In this document: piece by piece, positions 11,348 to 23,162 of the stretch
How the letters are laid out: every line of letters starts with the position of its first letter
Position numbering within the stretch: the first letter of the stretch is position 1
Assembly: GCA_000934385.1 (NCBI GenBank)
Contig: KN880500.1
Coordinates: 1 to 64,000 of the forward strand
Reading direction: 5' to 3'
Origin: Cylindrobasidium torrendii FP15055 ss-10
Lineage: Eukaryota; Basidiomycota; Agaricomycetes; Agaricales; Physalacriaceae
DNA: 64,000 nt
Position numbers and translations under genes: made by a program
Notes under the pieces: generated by a model
Database searches by the model: none
What the model was told of the DNA's origin: nothing
The model's input: only the letters and a program-made list of their open reading frames with translations

Positions 11348-11419
11348 TCTCTGCTAGTATATCGGTTAGTACACGCCCCTGTCACAGGCGAAAGCCAGGT
11401 TCGACTCCTGGGCAGAGAG
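11348..11419 (+). tRNA. tRNA-Asp (GTC), anticodon-stem mismatch
   Basis: 72 nt and identical to the divergent copy at 11063-11134 except that the anticodon arm reads CGCCC-CTGTCAC-AGGCG, giving a C-A mismatch next to the loop. Internal promoter boxes are unchanged. It may be functional or a decaying copy. Confidence 0.85.
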
Positions 11420-11964
11420 TATACTTCGAATTCCAAGCCGTTCTTCACAACACGGGTTACTCTGATTCTTTTGCCGGTAGTACGTACTCTGTGCCACTGA
11501 GCATGTAGTCACGCATGACGTACATTGCTGCTAGCGCTGACTTCTTGGATCCAGTGCATTTGTTTGTAGCTCATGTCGCATGTATAACATGGGAGCTTTG
11601 TTTTGCTGTCGATCGTGGAATGCAGTGCATTGTCAACCAAATCACTTGGAGGCAGTTGGCCTGGACGTGCGGCGCGTACTCAATCAAGTTCTGTGCCTAT
11701 GAGCGTGCTGAATCTATTTTCTATGCTTCTGCAGAATTTTTGAGAATACTGCGTTGTTCCAAATCCAGCAAGGGAAAGTCCAAAGCAAGTTGTCGATCCG
11801 ATCATGTTGGTGTCTCCATCACGTGATAGGAAAACGATCGTCTAATCATTCTACCCATGTGCCAGGCTTTTGTGTGATTGTCACACAGTCCCGGAGGTAC
11901 TTAAACAGTGACCACAACTACTCCCAGCTTTCAACTTGCCACCCCTTCAACTACCACGACAGAT

Positions 11965-12912
11965 ATGAGCGACGAGTCCGTCTGCGTTCACTATATTCCT
12001 TTTTTTTTTACTCATGTCATTCTTTTCAGACTCGACGAGTTCCTGACCGGGTCCGCCGATGCCTGGACATACCCGACCGCCGACTTCATCTTCTCACCGA
12101 CACCCGAGCCCAACACTGCAATTCCACCGACACCCATCAGACACAGAGTTCCGTTGACTTCCTCAAAAAATAAATCAAAGTCTAAGACGAATGTCCCACG
12201 CATCGTCGAGAACCCACTGGCAACTCGCGCACCGCGCACCGTCAATGATCCACTTTGGACACACGCCGTTGACGACGACGTACACCCGGAAGTTCGTGCG
12301 GTGAGCACGACCCCCCGTTCCCCGGCCGAAAATTACCATCAGGGCAATGACTTCCCGCTCGTTGTCGATACACCACCATTCATTGCCCTCACTCCTCCGC
12401 AAGACTCCGAAACCGAGTTCTACCCACCACTCCTTGCAGAGACCCCCCGCTTCATCAGCTTGAGTCCTGCATTGTCGCGCAATTCATCGCTGACACTTGA
12501 AGGCTCCTCAAACGGCGGATTCGCGTACCTTCCTCTGCGAGTCGACACCCCGCGCTTCACCAGCATGACTCCCAGTGTCGTATCGTCGCGCCATGCTAGT
12601 CCAGAGACAATGGACCCACAGGATGCTACCCCGGCGCAACGATCATCGATTTCCGTGGCATCGTCGTATGAGGCTGATGTCGAGTCGAATCAGGAGGAAT
12701 GGGAGGACGTGCCTCAGGCTTCGAGCTCGAATGAGGTCAAGAAGACGCAAAAAGTCAACAAGATGAATGTCAAGATTCCTCGAAAAGTCGGGGTGAAGCT
12801 GAACGCGGGTGGGTTCCCCAAACAAGGTCTAAAGACGGTTCGCATGTCAACGTTGGCTAGAGAGTCGACGTACGACCCCCACAAGATAAAAATGTCGAAG
12901 AGCGCCAAGTAG
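11965..12912 (+). CDS. uncharacterised Ser/Thr/Pro-rich protein with three DTPRF-type repeats
   Basis: Two exons, 11965-11975 and 12030-12912, 297 aa. The GTCCGT donor and a strong polypyrimidine-CAG acceptor give MSDELDEFLTG. Without splicing the ATG frame also stays open (about 315 aa). Three copies of a short motif occur about 35-40 residues apart: FPLVVDTPPFIALTP, YPPLLAETPRFISLSP and YLPLRVDTPRFTSMTP. They suggest a repeated docking or phosphorylation site (TP dipeptides). An acidic stretch (SNQEEWEDVPQ) and a basic C-terminus (KKTQKVNKMNVKIPRKVGVK) follow. No known domain seen; probably intrinsically disordered. Confidence 0.75.
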   Translation: MSDESVCVHYIPFFFTHVILFRLDEFLTGSADAWTYPTADFIFSPTPEPNTAIPPTPIRHRVPLTSSKNKSKSKTNVPRIVENPLATRAPRTVNDPLWTHAVDDDVHPEVRAVSTTPRSPAENYHQGNDFPLVVDTPPFIALTPPQDSETEFYPPLLAETPRFISLSPALSRNSSLTLEGSSNGGFAYLPLRVDTPRFTSMTPSVVSSRHASPETMDPQDATPAQRSSISVASSYEADVESNQEEWEDVPQASSSNEVKKTQKVNKMNVKIPRKVGVKLNAGGFPKQGLKTVRMSTLARESTYDPHKIKMSKSAK

Positions 12913-13195
12913 TCCACGAGGAAGTAAACAAGTAACACGAGATGACCTTCAACCACAACGAGTTTTTTCCATCCTTACATACACACGCACGAACTGCGCT
13001 CTGGTAGCATAGCAGCTTACTCTCATTTTCCCTCCTCCAGTTTTCACACTCATTTACATATACTTCTTCTCTTTGATTCCGTTCCGACAGTATCTACAAT
13101 TTCCGTCTCATACTCCCGCCTTTTTACGCTCATTTGATTTTTCACTCAAATACATTCCGACCAATAACAGTACAATTCACAATCCGAGCTCACAC

Positions 13196-14305
13196 TCAGA
13201 GGTTGTACCGGCCCTTGATCAAGTCAGTCCACCAGTTTCTCAGCATCTATAAAACGTCATATAAGTCTTTAGTAACACGAAAGAGACTTTTCCACTTACC
13301 CATCCGTCAAAGTCCGTCACCTCCGTCGCACTTCCCGCCAGCATGATGAAGTTAGTCACGCCCGTCGGTGTCCAGTCGTAAAAGTCGTCCAACGCAAAAG
13401 TGTGGCCGATCTCATGCTCGATGATGTGTGGGTTTTCGGTATGCATGGCTTCGAGGAAATACTCCGTCGATGTGCGCTGTCCCCAGTCTCCGCCTGCACC
13501 TGCGTCACCCATACCATCTGTGAGCCACAGAGACATGTCTAATACACGTTGTTTAGTTGGAATTCTGATTCTTTGAGAAATAAGGACGCACCGTAATGCC
13601 CTTCCTGTCCGGCTGCACACCCTGAGTAGTTGTTGTCCTGGTGAAAGAAGCGGCCGCAGGATTCGGCGCACTGCGGGATACCCTCCGGGTCAGTGTCGGT
13701 GTAGACGTTGAATCCAGAGCTGTCGCCTTGGAGGAGAGACGTGTCTTTCACGGCCCAGCCGACGACGGTGACAGGAATGGAGGAGAAAGGGAAGGCGTCA
13801 TAGCCGTACAGCCATTCCATCCACTTTTCATTGGAGTAAGTATGAGGCAGACAGCGAAGTTGGATGTAGATACCTTTCCTACGGAGCGTTCGATAGCGCT
13901 AGCGATAGTCGCACGATCTGCTTCGGTGGAGACCTGGTCCGAGTCCCAGCGTACACAATAATTGATGCTCCCATTGGTGGCCATGATTTGCTTTGGAATA
14001 GAAGTCAGTAAGTTTAGTGCATGCAACCAGGAGAACAGGCTCACGTCAAATCCGTAGTTTCTGAATCCAGTTGGGTCGGAATACGTCGACATTTCATGGT
14101 CCCAGGCTTCTTTCAGAGGCGTGACCAGGTTCGAGGGCGGGTCCCACGTCGTTGGTTCGATAGCCCGCCTCGTTGGGAGCGTTGACCGCGCATTGCTGGA
14201 GGAAGCGAACGACTCAACGGGCCGAGTAGATTGCTGGAGCGGAGGAATACTAGGTGCGGCCATCGCAGAGGCGACAAGCGCAAAGACGAAGGCAGAAGAG
14301 AACAT
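13196..14305 (-). CDS. secreted HEXXH zinc metallopeptidase-like protein
   Basis: Five exons (14305-14045, 13990-13874, 13823-13592, 13538-13300, 13246-13196), 299 aa. Signal peptide MFSSAFVFALVASAMAAP, then a possible propeptide up to the TRRA basic site. The catalytic motif is HEIGHTFALDDFYDW, giving two zinc-binding His, the general-base Glu and a downstream Asp as third ligand; the region before it has paired cysteines (QCAESCGRFF, YSGCAAGQ). The sequence ends shortly after in WMLRNWWTDLIKGRYNL. The family is a fungal extracellular peptidase-like group usually annotated only by its HEXXH motif; substrate unknown. All introns are GT-AG and frame-preserving. Confidence 0.85.
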
Positions 14306-15620
14306 CGTAGTTGAGATAGCAAGACAATGCAGATAAGAGATGGAGAGCAGTCCTTATAAGCTCTGTCGCAAGCGTTCCTTGTTTCCATCTGCATAATAAT
14401 CGGAATTTCTTCGTGTAGAACTTGCACATGGGGGATGGGTCGAACGGCACATAACGACCGGCCTGGTGATTGACTGCCACCGCTATAGGCCCCATTCCGG
14501 AGGGGTTTAGGCTATTCCTCGTTTAAGAGAATAGGCGAAGAGTCCAGAGGCGGTCTGGTGAGGACTGGTAGTAGGAGAGGTCGTAGTTGCTTGGGAAGGA
14601 AGACATGTGCGATCGAAGCTTTCGGCCCAGCCGGCGCGGACTGCGAAGCACCACCAGTTCCAGTGGCGCCAATCTGCGACTCTATCTGAACATCAAGTTC
14701 ACACGAAAGCATTTTCCAGAGATATCTATAGATGGTGAAGGTATGAATGTGTTTAATGTGTTCAATCATGCTCGATGGTTTTGCCATATCAGCGTCAACA
14801 GTAGCAAATGACTAGAGTGTTCAAACGTTATCGTTAAGCTCTGGGTTAGCAATCGCACATAAGCCAGCCAGTGCTGTTCACTGTGGCTGCGCGATTGTTG
14901 AACTTGGGATCACGGCTAATGGCACTGGCGCTCATGTGTGTCACAATGAGTCGAACTTCGCCGTGCACATACCATGAAGGGAGCACGGGCAAGTCTCCCG
15001 GGGACTGCATGTAGCTACATAATACGTGCTATCCAGTCAATCATAGATAAATCGAAGATGAGAGTGCCACATAATGTAACCTCAGTCCGGTAGGAGACCT
15101 CAGTCGTGTTGTCAAACACAGATCTCTTATCCGGCGCCCTTGCACTACTTTGTAACTCAATGTGCTGAGAATGGCTGCTGATTTACTCACTTCGAATTCG
15201 GCCTGCGCGGGATTCAGCGCAAGAGCCCTCGTGTGCCACTGAGCGCTTCTCATTGACCTCTTATTCACTGTTTGCGTTAGCTGGTATATACGAAAGGCTG
15301 CCGATTTAATGTTAGGAAGCTAAAGAACCAGGTAGTGCCCCCGGACTGGCAGTGCCACTGCATGGCTGCGTTGAAACCAATTCAAAGTGCATCATAAACA
15401 CTCTTAGTCAGCGCACCACAGTCGGCCGGCGATCGGTTAGGCATCGCTCCTACGTACAGACTGTCACGACACGGTTTCCCTCTGTGCAACGACCAGCAAA
15501 CGACCAGCGAGCCAACACGAGGGTACAGCTGCAACGAGAACGGCCGGAACGCGATAAATCCCACATCAGCACCCTCTACAACACCCTGGACGTAGCTTGC
15601 AACCCAATCCAAGACACGAT
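14306..15620. other. intergenic, no supported gene
   Basis: Promoter regions of the divergent metallopeptidase and phosphatidylserine decarboxylase genes. Open frames here are short and show no motif. Confidence 0.5.
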
Positions 15621-18600
15621 ATGGCGCCCAAAACCAAAGCGCTGAAACTGAAGCGAGCGCTGAAGCTAGGCAAGAACCGCGGGACGCCGCTCGCTGGGGA
15701 GGACCCCATCGTACTGCTACGTGTGCAGATCCTGGGGTGCAAAGATCTGCTGGCGAAAGACCGGGGCGGGACCAGCGATCCGTGCGTCCATCCAGTGTCC
15801 CCTCGAAGCTGATGAAATGGCTGACCCTCGTCTTTGTGTCGATGTGCAGGTTTATCAACATATCTCTCCTCACCGCGCGGTTCCAGACACCTGTGATCAA
15901 GAAAACACTCGCGCCGACGTGGGCAGATGGGACGGCTACGTACAACATTCCGTTGTTCCTGAGCGTGGCACACGAGCTCGGCGTGCTGGAGCTCGTCGTG
16001 TGGGATAAGGACCTCCTCAAGAAGGACTACCTCGGCGAGGCAGGTATCTCACTCGAAGACTGGTTTGGTCCGGACTCTACGCGTTCGCGTGCATTGGGTT
16101 TCGACGATCAAGGCAATATGGTGCGTCACAAGCACAACAGAGTGGATTTTGGGTGTAGCTGATGCTTTGGGTAGCCGTTCAGCTTGCCGCTGCAGTCGTC
16201 GAGGCCGGGTACGACTGCGTCTGGAACGATTACTCTCAAGCTGGGCTTCGTGCAGGCGCCGGGGACAAACAATCTACTGGAGCTGGATGAGATTTACAGT
16301 GAACTTGTTCGGCGGGCGCGCCCATCCCTGGTCTCTGCTCCTCCCACGGAAGGTGTTGGCACTGTTAGGTCGAGCCACTATGTCCCTTATGAAGACGACG
16401 GTGGGATCTCGTCGGATTCAGACTCGGACTATTCGAATGAGGAGGAAGATGAGGACGAGGATGAAGAAGAATTCGTTGATGCAATGCAAACGCCGCCTAA
16501 GACACCCGGTACGCCTGCGGCCGCGCCAGATGTAGAAATCACACCCGCGTCTCCCTCCTCTCTCACTCAAACTCCCAACACACCTACGCCTGCGATGAGG
16601 CCTTCCCCGACACCGCGCTCGCCATCTTTCATGCGTCTCAAGTTTCCACGCCGGAATACTGGCAACAGCGGCACGAGCAGTCCAACATCGACAGTGGACG
16701 AAGACCAACCGAAAGAGGACGTCAAGGAGAAGAAGAAGCGGTTCAGGAAGAGCTTCCCGTCGCCTGTATCTGTCGGCAGGAAGAGAAAGGGCAAGGAGTT
16801 CAAACTTCCCGGCCCCAACGATATTGTGGGCATCGTTATGCTTGAAATTAAATCTGCTGGTGCGTTGTGTTCCAATTGTTGGCGGTTTTGCGCTGATGTC
16901 CCAACGACAGAGGATCTGCCAAAGCTTTCGAACAGTGAGTCTGTCTCTTTTGGTGGAAGTGAGTCCTGCAGGATATTATGCGGGCTGTCTCTGGTGAGCA
17001 CTGCACTGGTCTTGGTGCTTACTCGGTGATGCTTATTGCATGTTCATTAGGATTGCCGCTCGCGCAGGATCTCTGCGGCGCTGGGTTCGTCAGACCTTTG
17101 CTAACTCATTGTCAGTGACCCGCACCGGCTGGGACATGGATCCGTTTGTGGTTATCTCCTTTGGGAAGAAGGTTTTCCGCACCCGCGTTATCCGTCACTC
17201 GCTTAACCCTGTGTGGGACGAGCGTCTACTATTCCACGTTCGCAAGCACGAGACAACCTTTGGGCTGCACTTTACGGTCTCTGATTGGGACAAGTTGTCT
17301 TCGAACGACTATATCGGCGACAGCTCGTTTTCGGTACAGGAATTGTTGGAGGACGCGGAGAAGTGCGATGAGGAGACAGGCCTGTATCCGATCTCGTCAA
17401 ACCCGGAGACTCTCTCGGATAAGATGAAGGAGTTCAAGCTTGATATCTCGACGGGCAAGGAGAGCGTGTGGGCGAAGCGGCATAAACCTGTGCTTACTGT
17501 GCGTGCGAAGTACCAGCCGTACGATGCTCTGCGCCAGAAGTTTTGGCAGAAGTACCTCACGCAGTACGACACTGACGACACGGGCTGTGTCTCGCACCTG
17601 GAGTTGACTTCGATGTTGGACTCGTTGGGCTCGACACTGACAAAGACGACGGTGGACGCGTTCTGGTCGACATACGGCAAGAATCCTGCCACGGATGAGC
17701 TTACCATCCCCGAGGCGATTCAGTGTTTGGAGGCCGAGCTCATGCGGCCGGATAGCGAGAAGCGGACTATTGCCGAGAACGAGACCGGGATGGATACGAG
17801 TGTGAGTGCGACGCCGGTGTTGAGTGTGAGTGGCTCTCGCGGGGAGGAGCTACCGTTGCAGGGTCTGGATTTCAGCGGGCCGCCGATGACGGCGAGGGCG
17901 GGAGTGGGTGCTGGCGAAGGCGCTGATGTTGTGCCACCGCCGCCTGTGCCTACGGAGCCTGCGCAGGTCCCGCTGGACCGAAGGAACCCGTCGTATTCGA
18001 GCTCGTCCGATGCAGACTTGGATGAGGATGTGCAGACGACTGTGACGCGAAAGCGGATGAGTCGGTTCAAGAAGAAGGGCAAGAAGGGGACTGCTTCCTC
18101 TGGCGGGTCGTCTGGTGGAAATTCCGGCAGTGGGAGTTCGCCTCCGTCGAGCGAGTCGTCGGTTGACCCCGTCGAGCGGGTTATCAACGTCAAGAACTGC
18201 CCGATGTGCCATCGACCCCGCATGAGCAGCAAGGCTGAGGTGGACATTGTGACTCACCTTGCGGTGTGTGCGTCTAGTGATTGGAGCAAGGTTGGCGAGA
18301 TTGTGGTTGGGAACTTCGTGACGGCGAGTCAGGCGCAGCGCAAGTGGTATGGTCGCCTTGTCGGCAAGATTTCTGGCGGTGATTATAAGCTGGGTGCGAA
18401 TTCCGGAAATATCATCGTGCAGAACAGGATGACGGGCATGCTAGAAGAGGAGAAGATGCAGGTGTACGTTAGGATGGGGATTCGGTTGTTGTATAAGGGA
18501 GCGAAGGGCCGCATGGAGGGTGGTCGGGCGAAGAAGCTTTTGAAGAGCATGAGCATCAAGCAGGGTGTGAAGTATGATGACCCGGCGAGTGCGAAGGATA

Positions 18601-19502
18601 TTCCTGCATTCTTGAATTTCCACTCGTTGAACGTGGATGAGATTTTGGACCCGTTGGACTCGTTCAGTGAGTTGTCTTTTTCCTGGATTCCGGATAGTGT
18701 GCTGACTATGCCTGTCATTAGAAACGTTCAATGAGTTTTTCTATCGCAAGCTTAAGCCGACTGCCCGTCCGCTTGACTCACCGGGGAACGAGTCGCGTAT
18801 TGTGTCTTCGGCGGACTGCAGACTGATGGTGTTCCCGACGGTGACGGATGCGACCCGTTTGTGGATCAAGGGCAGGGAGTTCACCGTTGCGAAGCTCTTG
18901 GGCTGTGAGAATGAGACTGGGCCTGGTGAGTAACTCTTCGGCATGAGGGAATGGTCAACTGATATGCACTTGGTTGCAGGTGCGAAGTATGCGAAGGATA
19001 TCTCCAAGTACCATGATGGTGCGGTTGCGATTTTCAGGCTTGCGCCGCAGGACTACCATCGATTCCATTGCCCTGTTGCGGGAACGATTGGGGAGATGAC
19101 GGATATTGCGGGGGAGTATTATACTGTTAACGTGAGTGGGACGATCGTCTTTGCACTGGACATGGGAGCTCACCTTTTTTCTAGCCTCAAGCGATTCGTA
19201 CGGCGTTGGATGTGTATGGCGAGAATGTGCGGAAGATTGTGCCGATTGACTCTCCGGTCTTTGGTCGTGTGATGGCGGTGTGCGTTGGCGCGATGATGGT
19301 TGGGACGATTCGGACGACGGTTGAGGAGGGGCAGGAGGTGCAGCGTGGTCAGGAGTTTGGGTACTTCGCGTTTGGAGGGAGTACGATTGTGATGTTGTTT
19401 GAGAAGGGGAGGGTGGAGTGGGACGAGGACTTGGTGGTCAATTCGAGGGCGAGTTTGGAGACGCTTGTTAGGGTTGGGATGGGTATTGGGAACGCCAAGT
19501 AG
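15621..19502 (+). CDS. PSD2: phosphatidylserine decarboxylase, C2/EF-hand type
   Basis: Eight exons (15621-15781, 15850-16120, 16175-16859, 16911-16934, 17116-18666, 18722-18925, 18980-19131, 19185-19502), 1121 aa. It converts phosphatidylserine to phosphatidylethanolamine, in the Golgi/endosomal system by analogy with yeast Psd2. Domains in order: a C2 domain (about 30-140, [19 protein letters not shown]), an acidic Ser/Pro-rich linker, a second C2 domain (about 375-480, [20 protein letters not shown]), a degenerate EF-hand ([13 protein letters not shown], about 530), a CPMC...H zinc-finger-like patch, and the decarboxylase core. The core has [11 protein letters not shown] and the autocatalytic cleavage site GGST at about 1080-1083, whose Ser becomes the pyruvoyl group. 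Exon 4 is a 24-nt microexon; intron 4 (181 nt) is long for this window. Confidence 0.92.
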
Positions 19503-20020
19503 GGGGTTGTTTGTGGAGGATTGTCTTGGTTGCGGGGTATGCGCGAAACGTGATGAAAGGACGGACGGTATGATTATTTTTTTTCGAGCGGACAATAGTT
19601 GTTTGAAGGTGTATTTATATACAGCAACGTATCGGCGAGCCTAATCCAAAGAAGTACAGCAGTTCTTTTGCATTGAAGCAGTTGATGATCGTTGAGAGGA
19701 CTGCTAGTGTCGATGTAGTCGTTGTTCATGGTGTGCTGCACGCTTTGAGCTATCGTTCTAATCTGTCTTCGTGGCCCGAGACCGCGCGGGGCGGAGCTTA
19801 TGACAGGTCTACTAAGTAGCACAAGCGGATATGATAATGTGGTCTTTGCCGTAACAATAACTTCGCACAATATGTCTTCGCCCTATCTGTACTCATTTAT
19901 TTATTTGTACAATAATATGGCCTCGGTTTTTACAATAAGACAGGTGTTTCCTTATAAGAGCGGGGATTGTGAAAGCTGCATCGTCCAAGCGCGGTCGTAG
20001 TCGCAGCCTTCTATATCTCG

Positions 20021-20647
20021 ATGTCTCTCGGCGACGTAGCTGCGAGCCCTAGCACCTCTACGCTCGATGTCTCATCCTCTCGGCGTATACAGGCACCTAG
20101 GGCTCCTGCGTCGCCAGTCCGCTGCGCGAACAGGGCGGGTCCCTCGACTGTGCATTGGATTCCCTCGGATACAGACGTCGGGATGCAGAAAGAAGAGAGG
20201 AGGAAAGGTGCGAAGTTGCGGAAGAAGAAGAAGAGGCTTTTGGATGTTGTGATGGAGGCGAACGCGTCGGAGTCTTCGCGTTGGGGAGGGGTTGGGAACG
20301 AGTCCACTGGGATGCTGGATTATCACCCAGATCCAGATGCCCTAGGAGTAAACCACACGAAGGTTAGGAAACGCAATGGCTCGAGCGTAAGCCTCCTCCT
20401 CTCCACTTTCAAGGCGAAGTTTTCGAACATGCGTGAGAGGGTGGTGGAGGGTGGGATGAGTCTGTCGAGCGCCAGTCTCCTTTCATTGCCTCAGACTCCT
20501 CAGACATCTCGGGGTCCTTACGAAGGGAGTGTTCCCAGTCCGTTGGGGAAAAATGCGAGCGAGTCAACGAGGACGCTGCCTATGTCGCCGAGGAAGCTGC
20601 AGAAGCCGCGTAGGGCTCGGAGAGAGGCGTATGTGTATTGCGAGTAG
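20021..20647 (+). CDS. uncharacterised basic Ser/Pro-rich protein
   Basis: Single open frame of 208 aa. A basic segment EERRKGAKLRKKKKRLLDVV (about 58-77) looks like a nuclear localisation or nucleolar signal. The second half carries SP/TP dipeptides (LPQTPQTSRGP, VPSPLGK, LPMSPRK). A TTATAAGAG element lies about 70 bp upstream. No domain recognised. It could be a real small gene or a chance frame; coding-like periodicity and size favour a gene. Confidence 0.5.
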   Translation: MSLGDVAASPSTSTLDVSSSRRIQAPRAPASPVRCANRAGPSTVHWIPSDTDVGMQKEERRKGAKLRKKKKRLLDVVMEANASESSRWGGVGNESTGMLDYHPDPDALGVNHTKVRKRNGSSVSLLLSTFKAKFSNMRERVVEGGMSLSSASLLSLPQTPQTSRGPYEGSVPSPLGKNASESTRTLPMSPRKLQKPRRARREAYVYCE

Positions 20648-20980
20648 TAGACACTGGGACTGAGACTGGGACAAATTCTCATTATTATGGCCTGTGTTTT
20701 TGTTTGGTATAGATTTGAGTCATCATCATTCGAGTACAAGTGCTTTTTACCTCGTCGTAATGACTGCAAGCACTAAACGCGAACAAAACGAGCGCATGAT
20801 GGTGAAAGAGGCGATCGGAGTAGAATTGACCAACATCAACACAAAACATTTGAGTGAGAAGCAGGCGCAAGGACTAGTAAGTCTAGAGACAAAGAAAGAC
20901 GGACCTCTTTACTTACCGTACATTATGACAAAACATTTTTAGCTGTCGCTCTGGGGAATGTTGACTCAAATATAAGGCAA

Positions 20981-21052
20981 GGGCGTTTAGCTCAGTGGTA
21001 GAGCGCCCGCTTTGCATGCGGGAGGTCCGGGTTTCAATCACCCGAGTGTCCA
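20981..21052 (+). tRNA. tRNA-Ala (TGC)
   Basis: 72 nt, anticodon arm CCCGC-TTTGCAT-GCGGG, T-arm CGGGT-TTCAATC-ACCCG. The acceptor stem GGGCGTT/AGTGTCC pairs with three G-U wobbles, as in the other Ala copies of this window. Confidence 0.92.
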
Positions 21053-21389
21053 ATAAACCAATATTCGCCTTTTTTGGCTTTTAAATGTGCATTGTGGCAT
21101 CTACTCACCTACCGTCCTCAGGCCGTGCTCATGTTTTTGGTCCTCGGATTTACAAGCCGTTGACGGTTGCGCACCCGTCGGGCAGTTCCGGTCCTTGGGC
21201 TTGTGCGTTTGGATTTAGGCATCAGTCATGTAAGTCTTTCCAGTCTGAACCAATGTGAGCACTGAGCCCAGACCTAGGGCGAAATTAATTGCGTTGTCAA
21301 TATAGACAGGCATGCATGTTCTGGTAAAAAGGACCAATTTACGCTTTCAACCAAAAAAATAAAAAGGACCAATTCGAGTGGATATTTCA

Positions 21390-21461
21390 TGGACATTCAG
21401 GGGATTGAACCCTGGGCCTCTCGCATGCAAAGCGAGCGCTCTACCACTGAGCTAAACGCCC
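21390..21461 (-). tRNA. tRNA-Ala (TGC)
   Basis: 72 nt, anticodon arm CTCGC-TTTGCAT-GCGAG, T-arm CAGGG-TTCAATC-CCCTG. Identical to the plus-strand copy at 22783-22854, with the Rab gene between them. Confidence 0.93.
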
Positions 21462-21768
21462 TCGGAGGTGGCACTTGTCACGTCCTTATGTCACACGTCA
21501 CAAATTAGGTATAGAACCTGGTATGACGCACACGCGCCGATCAGTCGCGCGCTTGCTTCCTGCACTACGGTCATCATCATCACCAGTGCTTTACGACGTC
21601 GCCTTGCTAGAACGATAATTGTGACGCAGGGGACAGACGATTTGGACGCAAACTACGGGGCTACTGGCTTTGAGCTCAAACGAACGACAGCAGGATTGCT
21701 ACGCTTCACGACTTGGATTTGGATTAGTACTTGGATACGCATAACCCCTACGCCTCCTGTTGCGGACG

Positions 21769-22632
21769 ATGTCTGGTCCATCATGGCACTATGTGATTAA
21801 ATTCATCATTACTGGGAACGCGGCTGTTGGAAAGTCGTCGCTCCTGATCCGACTGACCGACCAGCGATTCCTGGCGAACCCGGACCCTACGCTTGGTGTT
21901 GAGTTTGGTAGCAAGATTGTGCGCGTAGATGTTGGCAGTCCTGGTGCGTTTTCTGCGCAGACCTTATTCCTCAACTAACGATGAACAAATAGACGCACCT
22001 GAGGAGAAAGTGGTGAAGCTGCAGTGCTGGGACACGGCAGGAACAGAGAGTTTCAGGAGTATCACTCGGAGCTATTATCGCGGGGCAGCGGGGTGTTTGC
22101 TGGTGTACGATGTGACGGATAGGAAGAGTGCGTTTTCCCCCTCCCCTCCCCGTCCTCCCGTTAACGGACTCCCAGGCTTTGAGAGTGTACGGTCGTGGCT
22201 GGCGGATGTGCGGGAACACGCGGACCCGCACCTCACCTGCATCCTCGTCGGGAACAAGGTGGACCTGTGCGCGGGGGAGAACAGTCCTCCTCCGACTCCC
22301 GTCTACCTCGACCGGAGCGCACTCCAGCGGACGCGCGCGGTAAGCACGGAGGAGGCCGCGAAGTACGCAGCGGAGGAGGGTCTCTTGTTTGTCGAAGCCA
22401 GCGCGAAGAGCGGGGAGGGCGTGGAGAGGGCGTTCGAGGAGGCGACGAAGGATATCTTGGCCAAGATTGCAAGAGGCGTCTTTGATGATGACAGAGTGCG
22501 TACCACTAACCCAGACATCCTACGACCCCAAACTTACAGCTTACACAGTCGCCCGGTGTCAAACTCTCAAAGCCAAATCCTAATAGCCTGCAGCTCGAAG
22601 GGACGAAGATGGGCACGACATGTTGTTCGTAG
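21769..22632 (+). CDS. Rab-family small GTPase (Rab4/Rab2-like)
   Basis: Four exons (21769-21943, 21993-22127, 22176-22495, 22549-22632), 237 aa. GTPase motifs: P-loop GNAAVGKS at 16-23, switch I PDPTLGVEFGS, switch II WDTAGTES, NKVD for guanine recognition and EASAK. The C-terminus is CCS, so geranylgeranylation is expected. YYRGAAGCLLVYDVT and GVEFGSKIV place it in the Rab2/4/14 branch, acting in endosomal recycling by analogy. It differs from most Rabs by Thr in place of the catalytic Gln of DTAGQE, and by a Pro/Arg-rich insertion of about 20 residues after NKVD. It lies between two inverted identical tRNA-Ala genes. Confidence 0.9.
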
Positions 22633-22782
22633 ACTCGAATGGACATTGGTAGATGTATTTCAGGTTGGAGGCGATGTGTATGTATACTATTATTTTTGCT
22701 GCTTGAAGCGCATTTTGGTTATTCATTGTTCAGTGGGTGTCTTGCCTAAACCGTCGGGTGTCCGCTGGCCTCCTCGCAACAA

Positions 22783-22854
22783 GGGCGTTTAGCTCAGTGG
22801 TAGAGCGCTCGCTTTGCATGCGAGAGGCCCAGGGTTCAATCCCCTGAATGTCCA
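22783..22854 (+). tRNA. tRNA-Ala (TGC)
   Basis: 72 nt, same sequence as 21390-21461 in the opposite orientation. It begins 150 bp after the Rab stop codon. Confidence 0.93.
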
Positions 22855-23162
22855 TGAAAGACAATGTCGAATTGTTTTTTAAATAGAATATGTATGCTTG
22901 TCTGTGAGCCCCAGTCTAACTGTCTGTAATACCGTAAATCTTACTTCCGATTGGTTTTCACATTTTTCTTTTACATAGCGATTCTGCGGCCCGGGTGGTA
23001 AATGATTTAACAAAGAATCGGACACATTGTCTAGTGTCAGACGGTCTTTGTGTGATAGGTCCTTTTCTGCATTGTGTTGGAAGAATATATGAAGCCACTC
23101 GGTCCACACACTGTCTACACCAACACATCTCTGACCATTAGACTCGCTACCAGCATCTTGCA

